Of a stretch of 42,637 nt of DNA, positions 18,448-27,937 are shown piece after piece. Within the stretch, counting starts at the first letter, position 1; each line of letters begins with the position of its first letter. The stretch covers positions 1 to 42,637 of the forward strand of contig PNML01000019.1 in assembly GCA_013823635.1 (NCBI GenBank), read 5' to 3'. The DNA is from Polaromonas sp. (GTDB lineage: Bacteria; Pseudomonadota; Gammaproteobacteria; Burkholderiales; Burkholderiaceae_C). A model generated the notes under the pieces. That model did not search any database and was not told where the DNA came from. It saw only the letters and a list, made by a program, of their open reading frames with translations. The position numbers and the translations under genes are program-made.

Positions 18448-19232
18448 ACGCCGCCACCGCACCCGCCAGCCTGGCCGTGCTGGTGGTGGACGACGAACCC
18501 CTGGCCCGCCTGCGCCTGCGCACCCTGCTGGGCGACTGCCGCGACCCCAGCGCCTGCGTGGTGGGCGAAGCGGGCGACGCCGTGGCCGCCATGGCCCTGC
18601 TGCCCCACCACCGCTGCGATGTGGTGCTGCTCGACATCCACCTGCCGGGCACCAACGGCCTGCAACTGGCCCAGGCGCTGGCCGACCTGCCGACGCCACC
18701 GGCCGTGGTGTTTGTCACCGCCCATGCCGAGCACGCCGTGACGGCGTTTGACCTGGAGGCGCTGGACTACCTGACCAAGCCGGTGCGGCTGGAGCGCCTG
18801 CAGACCGCGCTGCGGAAGGTGCAAAAAAATGCAGAGCAAAGAAGTGAACAAAATCAAGCCACAGAGGCTGATTTGTTTAAAAACCATGTGCTCATTCACG
18901 ACCGGGGCCGGGCCGAGCGCGTGCCGCTGGCCGACATCCTGTACCTCAAGGCCGAGCTGAAGTACGTCACCGTGCGCACCGCCGACCGCACGCTGGTGTA
19001 CGACGGCAGCCTGGGTGAATTTGAAGAGCGCCACGGCCACCACTGGTTGCGCATCCACCGCAACGCGCTGGTGGCCCGTCACGCCATCCGGGCGCTGGAA
19101 AAGCACCATGACCCCGACGAGGCCGATGGCCGCGGCGAAGGCTGGGCCCTGCGCCTGAACGGGGTGCCCGAGCCACTGGCCGTGTCACGCCGCCAGCTGG
19201 CCGCTGTGCGCGAAGCCCTGGGGGCCGGGTGA
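18444..19232 (+). CDS. algR: LytTR-family response regulator, AlgR-like
   Basis: A 262-residue regulator starting at GTG. The receiver domain (1-125) has the acidic pair in VVDDEP, phospho-acceptor D64 in LLDIHLPG and K112 in LTKPV. A lysine/glutamine-rich linker (about 124-146) is encoded by markedly AT-rich DNA unlike its surroundings. The C-terminal LytTR DNA-binding domain (150-258) shows ILYLKAELKYVTVRT and WLRIHRNALV. LytTR proteins bind short direct repeats upstream of targets. AlgR in Pseudomonas controls alginate, twitching and virulence; targets here are unknown. Between its stop and the convergent ppc (19233-19282) a 6 bp GGGCAG/CTGCCC hairpin without T-run is present. Confidence 0.87.
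   Translation: MNAATAPASLAVLVVDDEPLARLRLRTLLGDCRDPSACVVGEAGDAVAAMALLPHHRCDVVLLDIHLPGTNGLQLAQALADLPTPPAVVFVTAHAEHAVTAFDLEALDYLTKPVRLERLQTALRKVQKNAEQRSEQNQATEADLFKNHVLIHDRGRAERVPLADILYLKAELKYVTVRTADRTLVYDGSLGEFEERHGHHWLRIHRNALVARHAIRALEKHHDPDEADGRGEGWALRLNGVPEPLAVSRRQLAAVREALGAG
18851..18874 (-). repeat. Possible repeat remnant within the algR-like linker
   Basis: The minus strand here matches the hemD insert at 23549-23572 at 17 of 24 positions, sharing AAAT, GCCTCT and TTGAT. It sits in the AT-rich linker codons (about 18826-18887) between the receiver and LytTR domains, a place where added residues would be tolerated. The similarity is short, so this could be chance. Confidence 0.35.
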
Positions 19233-19282
19233 GGGCAGCGGGCGCTGTGGCTGACTGCCCCCTGTTGTCACCGTTCGCTTCG

Positions 19283-22165
19283 TCAGCCCGTGTTGCGCAG
19301 GCCCGCCGCAATGCCGTTGATGCTGATGTGGATGCCGCGTTTCACCCGTTCATCCACTGGCTGCCCTTTGGCCGTGGCCTGGCGGTGGCGGCGCAGCAGC
19401 TCCACCTGCAAATGGTGCAGTGGGTCGATGTAGGGGAAGCGGTGGTTCATGGAGCGCTGCAGGGCGGCGTTGTCCACCAGCCGTTGCTGCGTGCCCGTGA
19501 TCAGGCCCAGCACATCGCTGGTGCGGCGCCATTCGGCCTCGATGGCGGCAAACACCTGCTTGCGCAGCTGGGCGTCTTCCACCAGATCGGCGTAGCGTTT
19601 GGCCAGCGCCAGGTCGCTCTTGGCCAGCACCATGTCCATGTTGGACAGCAGGGTGTTGAAAAACGGCCACTGCTGCTGCATGCGCTGCAGCAGTTGCAGG
19701 CGGGTTTTGTGGTGCTTGCCGCCGTCTTCGCCCAGGAAGGTGTCCACCGCCGAGCCGAAGCCGTACCAGCCGGGCAGGGTGACGCGGCACTGGCCCCAGC
19801 TGAAGCCCCAGGGAATGGCGCGCAGGTCTTCAATGGCCTGGGTGGCCTTGCGCGAGGCGGGGCGTGAGCCGATGTTGAGTTCCGTGATTTCGCGCAGCGG
19901 TGTGGCGCTGAAGAAATAGGTGGCAAAGCCGGGGGTGTCGTACACCAGCGCCCGGTAGGCGGCCATGCTGGCGTCGGACAGCGACTGCGCGGTCTGCAAA
20001 AACTCCAGCGGCGCGGGCTGGGTGGGTTGCAGCAGCGTGGCCTCCAGCGTGGCGGCCACCAGGGTTTCGAGGTTGCGGCGGCCAATGTCGGGGTTGGCGT
20101 ATTTGGAGCCGATGATTTCGCCCTGCTCGGTCAGGCGAATCTGCCCGCGCACGGTGCCGGGGGGCTGCGCCAGGATGGCCTGGTAGCTGGGGCCACCGCC
20201 CCGGCCCACGGTGCCGCCGCGCCCGTGGAACATGCGCAGCTGTATGGTTTTGCCCCGGTTGGAGACGGTTTCGCCGGGGGCCAGCTCGGCGTTCATGGCG
20301 TTGAACAGGTCCACCAGGGCAATTTCGGCGCGGTACAGCGCCCAGTTGCTGGTGAAAATGCCGCCGTCCTTGTTGCTGTCGGAGTAGCCCAGCATCACGT
20401 CCTGTTCGCCGTACTGGGTGGGGCCGCCGCGCTGCACCATGCGGGTGACGCCGGGCAGGGCGTAGTACTCGCGCATGATGGTGGCGGACTGCGCCAAGTC
20501 TTCGATGGTCTCGAACAGCGGCACCACGATCAGGTCGCACACGGCGGGGTGGCTGGCGTCGGCCAGCTGGCCGCGCATCAGGCCCACCTCTTTTTGCAGC
20601 AGCAGCACCTCCAGCAGGTCGCTCACGGTTTCGGTGTGGCTGATGATGTAGTGGCGGATGGCCTGCGCCCCGTAGCGCTCGCGCAGGGTGCGCGCGGTGT
20701 CGAAAATGGCCAGTTCGCTGCGGGTCCAGTCGCTGTAGTCGGCGCCCACCACACGCAGGGGTCGGGCCTCGTTCAGCAGCTGCAGCAGCAGGCTGCGTTT
20801 GGCGGCTTCGTCCAGCGCGGCGTAATCGGGGCACACCTGGGCGGTGGCCAGCAGCTCAGCCAGCACGCGTTCGTGCTGGTCGGAGCTTTGCCGCAAATCG
20901 ACGGTGGCCAGGTGAAAGCCAAACACCTCCACCGTGCGGATCAGCGGGGCCAGGCGCAGCGGCACCAGGGCCTTGCCGTGGTGGGCCAGCAGGCTGGCCT
21001 TGATGGTGCGCAGGTCGTCCAGCAAGGCCTCGGCGTTGGGGTAGGGGTCTTGGGGCGCCACGGCGTGGCGGGCGGCTTCGCCACCGGTCAGTTCGGTGAG
21101 GGTGGCCGCCAGGCGGGCGTACATGCCGGTCAGGGCGCGGCGGTAGGGCTCGTCCATGCGGTGGGCGTTGGTGTCGGGCGAGCGCTGGGCCAGGGCCAGC
21201 ATGTCGGGCGTGACACCGGTCAGCATTTCGGACATGGACAGCTCGCTGCCCAGGCGGTGCACCTCGGTCAGCAGGTGGCGCAGCGCCACTTCGGACTGGC
21301 GCTTGAGCGCAAACACCAGGGTGGGCGCGGTGACAAAGGGGTTGCCGTCGCGGTCGCCGCCAATCCACTGCCCCATGCGCAGGAAAGCGGGAATGCGGGC
21401 GGCGCCATCGGGCAGGTCCAGCAGGGTTTCCAGCTCCCGGTACAGGCGGGGAATTTGCCGCAGAAACGTGGCTTCGTAGTAGCTCAGCGAGTTTTCGATT
21501 TCGTCGGCCACGCTGAGTTTGGTGAAGCGCAGCAGGCGCGTTTGCCACAGCTGGGTCACGCGGGCACGGATCTGGGCCTCGTTGTCGGCCAGCTCGCGCG
21601 GCAGCAACGGGTCGCGGGCGGCCAGCAGCTGCGCAATGGCGCGCTCGGCATCCAGGATGCTTTTGCGCTGCACCTCGGTGGGGTGGGCCGTCAGCACGGG
21701 GGACACATGGGCATTGGCCAGCGTGAGGGCCACGGTGTCGCTGCTGATGCCCGCCCCCCGGATGCGCTGCAGCGCCTTGTCCAGGCTGCCGGGCTGCACG
21801 CTGCCTTCGCGCTCGTGCACGGCGCGGCGGCGGATGTGGTGGCGGTCTTCGGCCAGGTTGGCCAGGTGGCTGAAATACGTGAAGGCGCGGATCACGCTCA
21901 CGGTCTGGTCGTCGCTCAGGCCTTTGAGCAGCTTTTTCAGCGCCTTGTCGGCGGCGGTGTCGTCGCTGCGGCGGTAGGCCACCGAGAGCTGGCGGATGTG
22001 CTCGATCAGCTCGAACGCCGCCGCCCCCTCCTGCTCGTGGATCACCTCACCCAGCAAACGCCCCAGCAGGCGGATGTCTTCCATCAGGGGCGCATCCTTG
22101 TCGGCCACAGAGGCGGGTGCGGCGGTGGCCAGGGGGTCGGCTGTGGGGGCGGGTGCGGCGGTCAT
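19283..22165 (-). CDS. ppc: Phosphoenolpyruvate carboxylase
   Basis: A 960-residue cytoplasmic enzyme adding bicarbonate to PEP to form oxaloacetate, replenishing the TCA cycle. Catalytic H161 lies in [13 protein letters not shown]. Other fingerprints are [22 protein letters not shown] and [14 protein letters not shown], and the C-terminus ends GLRNTG, as usual for the family. A short Ala/Pro-rich N-terminal tail (about 25 residues) precedes the conserved part. It is divergent from hemC and convergent with the algR-like gene. ATG 22165 is used. A 731-codon antisense open frame here is a GC-bias artefact. Confidence 0.97.
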   Translation of the reverse strand: MTAAPAPTADPLATAAPASVADKDAPLMEDIRLLGRLLGEVIHEQEGAAAFELIEHIRQLSVAYRRSDDTAADKALKKLLKGLSDDQTVSVIRAFTYFSHLANLAEDRHHIRRRAVHEREGSVQPGSLDKALQRIRGAGISSDTVALTLANAHVSPVLTAHPTEVQRKSILDAERAIAQLLAARDPLLPRELADNEAQIRARVTQLWQTRLLRFTKLSVADEIENSLSYYEATFLRQIPRLYRELETLLDLPDGAARIPAFLRMGQWIGGDRDGNPFVTAPTLVFALKRQSEVALRHLLTEVHRLGSELSMSEMLTGVTPDMLALAQRSPDTNAHRMDEPYRRALTGMYARLAATLTELTGGEAARHAVAPQDPYPNAEALLDDLRTIKASLLAHHGKALVPLRLAPLIRTVEVFGFHLATVDLRQSSDQHERVLAELLATAQVCPDYAALDEAAKRSLLLQLLNEARPLRVVGADYSDWTRSELAIFDTARTLRERYGAQAIRHYIISHTETVSDLLEVLLLQKEVGLMRGQLADASHPAVCDLIVVPLFETIEDLAQSATIMREYYALPGVTRMVQRGGPTQYGEQDVMLGYSDSNKDGGIFTSNWALYRAEIALVDLFNAMNAELAPGETVSNRGKTIQLRMFHGRGGTVGRGGGPSYQAILAQPPGTVRGQIRLTEQGEIIGSKYANPDIGRRNLETLVAATLEATLLQPTQPAPLEFLQTAQSLSDASMAAYRALVYDTPGFATYFFSATPLREITELNIGSRPASRKATQAIEDLRAIPWGFSWGQCRVTLPGWYGFGSAVDTFLGEDGGKHHKTRLQLLQRMQQQWPFFNTLLSNMDMVLAKSDLALAKRYADLVEDAQLRKQVFAAIEAEWRRTSDVLGLITGTQQRLVDNAALQRSMNHRFPYIDPLHHLQVELLRRHRQATAKGQPVDERVKRGIHISINGIAAGLRNTG

Positions 22166-22235
22166 GTCGGCTTTCGGGGCGGGAAAGTGGCAGGGGAGGT
22201 GGCGGAGTTGCTGCTTTTTTAGGCAACGCGCATGC

Positions 22236-22272
22236 TAGCATCGCCCGAGCAAAAAACCTTTGCAAAAAGGTT
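22236..22272 (+). promoter_or_regulatory. Possible hemC promoter and leader hairpin
   Basis: TGC-TAGCAT (22233-22241) resembles an extended -10 element pointing toward hemC. Just downstream AACCTTT-GCAA-AAAGGTT (22255-22272) is a perfect 7 bp stem closed by a GCAA loop of the GNRA class, which would fall in the 5' leader of the hemC message. On the opposite strand the same hairpin is followed by a short T-run, so it might instead stop leftward transcription. Both readings are tentative. Confidence 0.4.
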
Positions 22273-22300
22273 ACGAACCCGGTTCTTTCTGACCCCCTTG

Positions 22301-23302
22301 ATGCCCCCCATGTCCCAAGCTGCCGCACCACAGGGCGTTGTGCCCCCCTCCCTGCACCTGACCATCGCCACCCGCGAAAGCCGCCTGGCGCTGTGGCAGG
22401 CCGAACATGTCAAGGCGCTGCTGGAAGGCCTGGGCCACACCGTCACGCTGCTGGGCATGACCACCCGGGGCGACCAGATCCTGGACCGCGCCCTGAGCAA
22501 GGTGGGCGGCAAGGGCCTGTTCGTGAAAGAGCTGGAAACGGCGCTGGCCGAGGGTCGGGCCGACTTGGCGGTGCACTCCCTCAAGGACGTGCCCATGGCC
22601 CTGCCCGACGGCTTTGACCTGGCCTGCGTCATGGAGCGCGAAGACCCGCGCGATGCCTGGGTGTCGTCCCACTGCGCGGGCCTGGCCGATTTGCCGCAGG
22701 GCGCGGTGGTGGGCACCTCCAGCCTGCGCCGTCTGGTGCTGTTGCGCGAGGCCTTGCAGGCCATGGGCCGCAGCGATGTGCGCATCGAGCCGCTGCGCGG
22801 CAACCTGGACACCCGGCTGCGCAAGCTCGACGAGGGCCAGTACCAGGCCATTGTGCTGGCCGCAGCGGGCCTGAAGCGCCTGAAGCTGGAAGCGCGCATC
22901 CGCCAGATCTTTGAACCCGGCGCCATGCTGCCCGCCGCCGGGCAAGGGGCGCTGGGCATTGAAATTTGCAGCCACCGTGACGATGTGCGCGCGGCCCTGG
23001 CGCCGTTGGCCCACTGGCCCACCTGGTGGTCGGTGGCGGCCGAGCGCGCTGTCAGCCGTGCCATGGGGGGCAGCTGCTCCATGCCGCTGGCCGCCTTCTC
23101 CACCTGGCAAACCGGTGCGGGGGAGGGCGGCACGCTGTGCATCGACGCCGCCTGGGGCGAGGAGCAGGGCGGTGCGCCGCTGGTGCGCGCACACGCCAGT
23201 GCCGTGGTGACCAGCCTGGCCCAGGCCGATGCGCTGGGCCTGGGTGTGGCCCGCCAGCTGTGCCAGGCCGGTGCGCGCGTCGCCACCCCGCTGGCCGGCT
23301 GA
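22301..23302 (+). CDS. hemC: Porphobilinogen deaminase (hydroxymethylbilane synthase)
   Basis: A 333-residue enzyme joining four porphobilinogens into hydroxymethylbilane. Seen: [16 protein letters not shown], the catalytic Asp in HSLKDVP (D96), RRGD-like contacts GTSSLRRL and [12 protein letters not shown], and C259 in [11 protein letters not shown], the attachment site of the dipyrromethane cofactor. Start is either ATG 22301 or ATG 22310; neither has a clear ribosome binding site, and the open frame extends further upstream. It leads a rightward run hemC, hemD, hemX, hemY. Its stop is separated from the hemD start by one base. Confidence 0.94.
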   Translation: MPPMSQAAAPQGVVPPSLHLTIATRESRLALWQAEHVKALLEGLGHTVTLLGMTTRGDQILDRALSKVGGKGLFVKELETALAEGRADLAVHSLKDVPMALPDGFDLACVMEREDPRDAWVSSHCAGLADLPQGAVVGTSSLRRLVLLREALQAMGRSDVRIEPLRGNLDTRLRKLDEGQYQAIVLAAAGLKRLKLEARIRQIFEPGAMLPAAGQGALGIEICSHRDDVRAALAPLAHWPTWWSVAAERAVSRAMGGSCSMPLAAFSTWQTGAGEGGTLCIDAAWGEEQGGAPLVRAHASAVVTSLAQADALGLGVARQLCQAGARVATPLAG

Positions 23303-23303
23303 C

Positions 23304-24218
23304 ATGGCCCTGCCGGTCGGCCCCACCTGGCCGGTGGTGGTGACGCGGCCCGAGCGCGAGGCCGTGGCCTGGGTGCAGGCGCTGGCCCAGCGGGGCTTTG
23401 AGCCGCTCGCATTGCCCCTGATGGGCTTTGCGCCACCCGCCGATCTGGCCGAGCTCCGCCGGGCGCGCCAGGCCTTGGCCGACTGTGACGCGGCCATGTT
23501 CGTCAGTCCGCAGGCGGTGCACGCCTTTTGGGATCAGAATTTTGATAAAAATATGCCTCTATCGATTGATGGAGTAGGCATTCAAGCTCCTAGAATTGAT
23601 GATTTTGGTTCCGCCGCTTGGTGGTGCCGCCATGCGTTGCGCTGCTGGGCGCCCGGGCCGGGCACCGCGCGGGCGTTGCGGCAGTGCGGGGTGCCACCGG
23701 CACGCATCGACCAGCCACCGGCGGACGCCGCCCAGTTTGACTCGGAATCCCTCTGGCCAGTGGTGCGGGCGCAGGTGGTGCCCGGTGCGCGTGTGCTGCT
23801 GGTGCGGGGCGACAGCGGGCCGCCGCCAGCGCCCGGTGGCCCCGGTGCAGCCAGGGGCGCCGCGTTGGGCACGGGGCGGAACTGGCTGATCCACCAATGC
23901 CAGGCCGCCGGTGCCAGTGTGCAGGTGTGCGTGGCCTACCGCAGGGGCGCACCCGTCTGGTCGGCCGAGCAACACGCGTTGGCCCGGTCTGCCTTGGCCC
24001 GGCGTGCCGTGTGGTTGCTGAGCAGCTCGGAGAGTGTGGGGTATTTGAAACAGCTCTTGCCCGGCCAGGACTGGTGCCACGCCGCTGCCGTGGCCACCCA
24101 CCCACGCATTGCCGCATCGGCCACCGCGCTGGGTTTTGGTCGGGTGTGGCAGGCGCGCCCTGACGTGCAAGAGGTGTTGGCCAAGTTGTCCGGGTTGGCA
24201 GAACCACCGCCACGCTGA
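23304..24218 (+). CDS. hemD: Uroporphyrinogen-III synthase
   Basis: A 304-residue HemD. The family is weakly conserved, but position directly after hemC, the start WPVVVTRPEREA, the middle block CWAPGPGTARALRQ.GVPPARID and the end segment VATHPRIAASATALGFG support the call. It cyclises hydroxymethylbilane with inversion of ring D. Residues about 77-104 are encoded by an AT-rich stretch (23531-23612, about 37% G+C by my count against roughly 70% around it). It looks like an in-frame insertion of a palindromic repeat within a surface region. The reading frame stays open through it. Confidence 0.87.
   Translation: MALPVGPTWPVVVTRPEREAVAWVQALAQRGFEPLALPLMGFAPPADLAELRRARQALADCDAAMFVSPQAVHAFWDQNFDKNMPLSIDGVGIQAPRIDDFGSAAWWCRHALRCWAPGPGTARALRQCGVPPARIDQPPADAAQFDSESLWPVVRAQVVPGARVLLVRGDSGPPPAPGGPGAARGAALGTGRNWLIHQCQAAGASVQVCVAYRRGAPVWSAEQHALARSALARRAVWLLSSSESVGYLKQLLPGQDWCHAAAVATHPRIAASATALGFGRVWQARPDVQEVLAKLSGLAEPPPR
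23548..23612 (+). repeat. Palindromic-repeat remnant inside hemD, in frame
   Basis: The AT-rich segment carries GCCTCTA, TTGATGGAGTAGGC and AGAATTGATGATTTTGG. Positions 23548-23575 agree with 14554-14581 at 21 of 28 bases, ungapped. This suggests that a mobile short repeat was inserted and kept as coding sequence, comparable in idea to the Rickettsia palindromic elements found within genes. Confidence 0.5.
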
Positions 24219-24245
24219 CCGCATGAGGTCCCGTGTGCGGGTTTT
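24219..24245 (+). terminator. Weak hairpin with T-run between hemD and hemX
   Basis: CCGCA and TGCGG can pair around a 12-base loop, and a shorter CCCG-tgtg-CGGG stem is directly followed by TTTTC. It might attenuate transcription from hemCD into hemXY. The stems are short. A TAGAAT -10-like hexamer at 24275-24280, 12 bp before hemX, could restart transcription, but its -35 partner is not clear. Confidence 0.35.
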
Positions 24246-24292
24246 CGTCAGCGCGGACAGGCCATGGGCCACCCTAGAATGCGGAGTTACCC

Positions 24293-25540
24293 ATGACCGA
24301 ACACACTCCTGCTCCCGCCGCTTTGCCTGCAGACCCCACACCGGGGGTTCAGGCGCTCCCGCCGGCGGCCGCCCCGACGGGGCCGTCTGCTTCGCCGCCT
24401 GCCCCGGCCGTGGCCGCGCCACCTGTGGCCACCGGTGGTGGTGGGTGGCTGGGCAAAGTGGCGGTGGTGTTGGCGGCGCTGGCGGTGTTCGCTGCCGCCA
24501 CCATGTGGCAGCGGCTGGACAGGGTGCAGGAAGAGCTGGCGCGCCGCTCTGCCGAGGCCAGCGACCACGCCGACCGTGCCCGGGAGCTGGCCGAGCGCAC
24601 CGATGCCCAGACCCAGGAGCTGCAAGCCCGCCTGAGCGTGGCCGAAATCAAGCTGTCGGAAGTCAGCCTGCAGCGCACCCAACTGGAAGAACTGATGCTC
24701 AGCGTGTCACGTTCCCGCGACGACACGCTGGTGCTGGACATCGAGTCGGGTGTTCGCCTGGCCATGCAGCAAACCGAACTGACCGGCAGTGTGCAGCCAC
24801 TGGTGTCGGCCCTGTTGGCAGCGGACCAGCGCATTTCCCGCGCCGCCCAGCCCCGGCTGAACCCGGTGCAGCGGGCCATGGGGCGTGACATTGAACGCAT
24901 CAAGGCATCCGCAGTGGCCGATCTGCCCGCGCTGGCCGCCCAGCTTGATGAACTCACCCGTTTGGTCGATGACCTGCCCCTGGTCAATGCCGTACCCGCT
25001 GCACGCGGTTCTGCGAAAGCCGGGTCCGTGGCCGTGACGCCTGCCAAAGACACCGCCGAGGCGAACCCCCTTCGCACCTCCTCAGAGCCCGATAACGCAT
25101 TGGATGTGGGCGTCCCACCAACCAGTGCCGCGCCACAGGTGGCCACGGCCTGGGCGGGGCTGCAGGCCCAATGGAACCGCTTCTGGGCCATGGTGGTCGA
25201 GCGGGTCACGCAGTCCACCCGGGATCTGGTCAGGGTCAGCCGCATTGACCAGCCGGAAGCCGTGTTGTTGGCCCCCCAGCAGTCGCAGTACCTGCGGGAA
25301 AACCTCAAGCTCAAGCTGCTCAACGCCCGGTTGGGCTTGCTCTCGCGCCAACTGCCCGGCGCCCGAGCCGACATGCAGGCGGTGCGCGCGGCGTTGCTCA
25401 AGTACTTTGACCCGCAGCACGCCGCGACGCGGCGGGCCACCCAAACCTTGAACGAGGCCTTGCAGACCACGCGATCGGTGGAGATGCCACGGCCCGATGA
25501 AACGCTGGCCGCTCTGGCCGCTGCGGCCAAGGGGCGGTGA
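24293..25540 (+). CDS. hemX: HemX-family membrane protein
   Basis: A 415-residue protein with a Pro/Ala-rich cytoplasmic N-terminus (1-50), one membrane helix (about 52-70, KVAVVLAALAVFAAATMW) and a long helical region from 72 to 135 with coiled-coil character (RVQEELARRSAEASDHADRA). The remainder is mostly helical and soluble, likely periplasmic. HemX of this type is the C-terminal part of uroporphyrinogen-III C-methyltransferase-annotated proteins but lacks any methyltransferase motif; its real role is unclear. It lies between hemD and hemY and its stop is immediately followed by the hemY ATG. Confidence 0.87.
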   Translation: MTEHTPAPAALPADPTPGVQALPPAAAPTGPSASPPAPAVAAPPVATGGGGWLGKVAVVLAALAVFAAATMWQRLDRVQEELARRSAEASDHADRARELAERTDAQTQELQARLSVAEIKLSEVSLQRTQLEELMLSVSRSRDDTLVLDIESGVRLAMQQTELTGSVQPLVSALLAADQRISRAAQPRLNPVQRAMGRDIERIKASAVADLPALAAQLDELTRLVDDLPLVNAVPAARGSAKAGSVAVTPAKDTAEANPLRTSSEPDNALDVGVPPTSAAPQVATAWAGLQAQWNRFWAMVVERVTQSTRDLVRVSRIDQPEAVLLAPQQSQYLRENLKLKLLNARLGLLSRQLPGARADMQAVRAALLKYFDPQHAATRRATQTLNEALQTTRSVEMPRPDETLAALAAAAKGR

Positions 25541-26863
25541 ATGGCCATCAAAGGTGTGTTCTGGCTGGTGGGCTTGTTCGCTGCGGCCGTGGCCCTGGCG
25601 TTGCTGATGGGGCAGAACGGCGCCACCATCACCCTGTTCTGGGCACCGTACCGGGTGGACATGTCGTTCAACCTGGTGCTGGGCGGCGCGTTGTTGCTGT
25701 TTCTGTTGCTGTATGTCACGCTGCGTTCACTCGCCACACTGCGGGCCTTGCCTCGCCAGGCCCTGCGCTGGCGCCTGCAGCAGCGGGAGCGGGTGGTGCA
25801 CGCGGCGGTGCTCGACGCCCTGTCCCACCAGCTCGCCGGGCGCTACGTGCGGGCGCGCAGTGCCGCGCGCCAGGTCATAGAGCAACTGGACCACGCTGCC
25901 AGTCAGGGCACAGAGCCCCTGGCGCGCCAATCGCAGGTGCTGGCCATGGCCCATTTGCTGGCGGCCGAAGCCACGCATGCCCTGCAAGACCGCGACAAAC
26001 GGGACAGACACCTCGCCCAGGCACTGGGCCCGACCGCCACAGGGGCCGCTGAGCAGGGGGTGGTTCGGGAGGGGGCCATGCTGGCAGCCATCCGCTGGGC
26101 GCTGGAGGACCGGGACCTGGACAGCGCCTCCCACTGGCTGAGCCAGCTGCCGCAAGGTGCGTCCCGGCGCACGCTGGCGCTGCGGCTGAAGTTGCGCGTG
26201 GCACGGCTGGCACAAGACCACACCATGGCGCTGGAAACGGCGCGGTTGCTGGCCAAGCACAAGGCCTTTTCCGACGCCGCTGCGCGCAGCATTTTGCGTC
26301 GCCTGCTCATGGCCGCCCTGCAAGCCAGCCACGACCCCGACCAGGTATTGGCCACCTGGCAAACCCTGGACGCCGCCGACCGTCAGGACCCCGAACTGGT
26401 GCTGGCGGCCATCGCCCGGTTGCAGGCGGTCTCGGCTGGGGAAAGCGACCCGGCCCGTGTGCAGGCCAGGTGCCTGGAATGGACCTTGCCCCTGTGGGAG
26501 CAGTACGCCAGCCTCACGGAGCCCGTGCGCCAGCGCCTGGCCACGTTGCTGCCGCGTTTGTTGCCCGACTCAGACGCGTCCTGGCTGGCCCGCATCGAAA
26601 ACTTGCAGCGCCAACGGCCGGCTGACCCGCTGCTTCAGTATCTGGCTGCCGATGTCTTTTATCGGCAGCAACTCTGGGGCAAGGCGGAGGCCATGTTCCG
26701 TCAGGCCGCACGCAGCCTGGGCGATGAGGCCATGCGCGTGCACACTTGGGTGCGTTTGGCGCAACTCGCCGAGGCCCGCAGCGACGAACCGGCTGCACTG
26801 CAGGCGTGGCGAACCGCGGCGTTGCATGCGCAAGTGAACGTGAACACAGGAGTCTCTCCATGA
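25541..26863 (+). CDS. hemY: HemY-family protein (membrane anchor plus TPR repeats)
   Basis: A 440-residue proteobacterial HemY (not the protoporphyrinogen oxidase HemY of Bacillus). Two membrane segments lie at about 5-23 and 43-62 (LVLGGALLLFLLLYVTLR), after which the protein is all-helical with TPR-like repeats, for example around 80-130 and 350-430. Such proteins are thought to assist haem biosynthesis, perhaps as a scaffold, but the mechanism is not settled. The ATG starts directly after the hemX TGA. The stop overlaps the ATG of the following diguanylate cyclase gene. Confidence 0.88.
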   Translation: MAIKGVFWLVGLFAAAVALALLMGQNGATITLFWAPYRVDMSFNLVLGGALLLFLLLYVTLRSLATLRALPRQALRWRLQQRERVVHAAVLDALSHQLAGRYVRARSAARQVIEQLDHAASQGTEPLARQSQVLAMAHLLAAEATHALQDRDKRDRHLAQALGPTATGAAEQGVVREGAMLAAIRWALEDRDLDSASHWLSQLPQGASRRTLALRLKLRVARLAQDHTMALETARLLAKHKAFSDAAARSILRRLLMAALQASHDPDQVLATWQTLDAADRQDPELVLAAIARLQAVSAGESDPARVQARCLEWTLPLWEQYASLTEPVRQRLATLLPRLLPDSDASWLARIENLQRQRPADPLLQYLAADVFYRQQLWGKAEAMFRQAARSLGDEAMRVHTWVRLAQLAEARSDEPAALQAWRTAALHAQVNVNTGVSP

Positions 26864-27921
26864 GTCAGGTCATTCGGAGCTTGGCCGACATGACGGCGCA
26901 CCGCAACCGTGCCTTGCTGGACTTGGCGCTGGCCGAGGCACTGATGGACGTGGTGGCACCCCATTGCATTGTGTTTGTGACCGCCGTGGCGCAGGACGGA
27001 CAGGTCCGCTGGTTGGAGCGCGCCCGTTTTGAACAGGGCAAGCCCCCGGTACTCACCGACCCCATGTGGGCCGAGTTCGCGGGCATGGACCCGGTGGGCA
27101 ACCACCCCGACCGTTGGGCCTGCATGCAATCGGGGCAGATCCAGTTTGTGCCGCCGTCAGGCGAGATGGCCTGGCACAAGGCCGTGTTCCCCATCATGGG
27201 CGACAGTGGTGTGGACAGTGTGCTGGAAGTGCATGCCGCCGAGCCCATCGATGACCGCATGCTGGAGGTGATCCACAGCATGCAAAAGGTCTACCGCAAC
27301 ATGCAGGGTTTGCTGGACTACAGCGAGCGCGACTCGCTCACCGGTTTGCTGAACCGCAAATCGTTTGACGACTCATTTTTCAAGGCGCTCGTGCCCACCG
27401 GTGAGCACGCGCCGAGCCTGGCTGCCGATGCCGCTTCTGCCGCCAGTGACCGCCGCGATGGCAGCCACGAAGAGGGCTATTGGGTGGGCATGCTTGACAT
27501 CGACCACTTCAAGCGTGTGAACGACAACTTCGGCCACCTGATCGGTGACGAGGTGTTGTTGCTGGTGGCGCGGTTGCTGCGCCAGGGCTTCCGTTTTCAT
27601 GATCGCCTGTACCGCTTTGGTGGGGAGGAGTTTGTGGTGCTGATGCGTTGTGCCGACGCAGCGTCCGCCCTGGTGGTGTTCGAGCGTTTTCGCGAAAGCA
27701 TGGCGGCCTATGTGTTTCCGCAGGTCGGGCACATCACCGTCAGCATCGGCATCAGCCAGTTGCAGCCGTCCGACACGCCCACCCAGGCGTTGGGCCGGGC
27801 CGACCAGGCGGTGTATGCCGCCAAATCGGGTGGGCGCAACCAGGTGGTCAACCACGCGGACCTGGTCCGCCAAGGCAGCGTCAGTTCCGACGTCATCACC
27901 GGCGACATTGAACTGTTCTGA
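26860..27921 (+). CDS. Diguanylate cyclase (GGDEF domain) with N-terminal sensor-like region
   Basis: A 353-residue predicted soluble protein. Residues 1-140 resemble a GAF-like sensory fold (CIVFVTAVAQDGQ, GEMAWHKAVFPIMG). The GGDEF domain runs from about 155 to 335 with DSLTGLLNRKSF, LDIDHFKRVND and the active-site GGEEF (254-258). The product-inhibition I-site RFHD (245-248) lies five residues before it, as in enzymes inhibited by c-di-GMP. An insertion of about 25 residues (181-205, Ala/Ser-rich) precedes the first core strand. It should make c-di-GMP from GTP. The ATG overlaps the hemY stop (ATGA) and a ribosome-site-like AGGAG lies upstream, so it is co-translated with the haem genes. 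Confidence 0.92.
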   Translation: MSQVIRSLADMTAHRNRALLDLALAEALMDVVAPHCIVFVTAVAQDGQVRWLERARFEQGKPPVLTDPMWAEFAGMDPVGNHPDRWACMQSGQIQFVPPSGEMAWHKAVFPIMGDSGVDSVLEVHAAEPIDDRMLEVIHSMQKVYRNMQGLLDYSERDSLTGLLNRKSFDDSFFKALVPTGEHAPSLAADAASAASDRRDGSHEEGYWVGMLDIDHFKRVNDNFGHLIGDEVLLLVARLLRQGFRFHDRLYRFGGEEFVVLMRCADAASALVVFERFRESMAAYVFPQVGHITVSIGISQLQPSDTPTQALGRADQAVYAAKSGGRNQVVNHADLVRQGSVSSDVITGDIELF

Positions 27922-27937
27922 CGCACACCGGCAGATG

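Noticed and set aside
20027..22222. 731-codon open frame antisense to ppc
   Set aside because: It mirrors ppc codon positions in high-GC DNA, and is low-complexity Gly/Gln/His/Val without family motifs.
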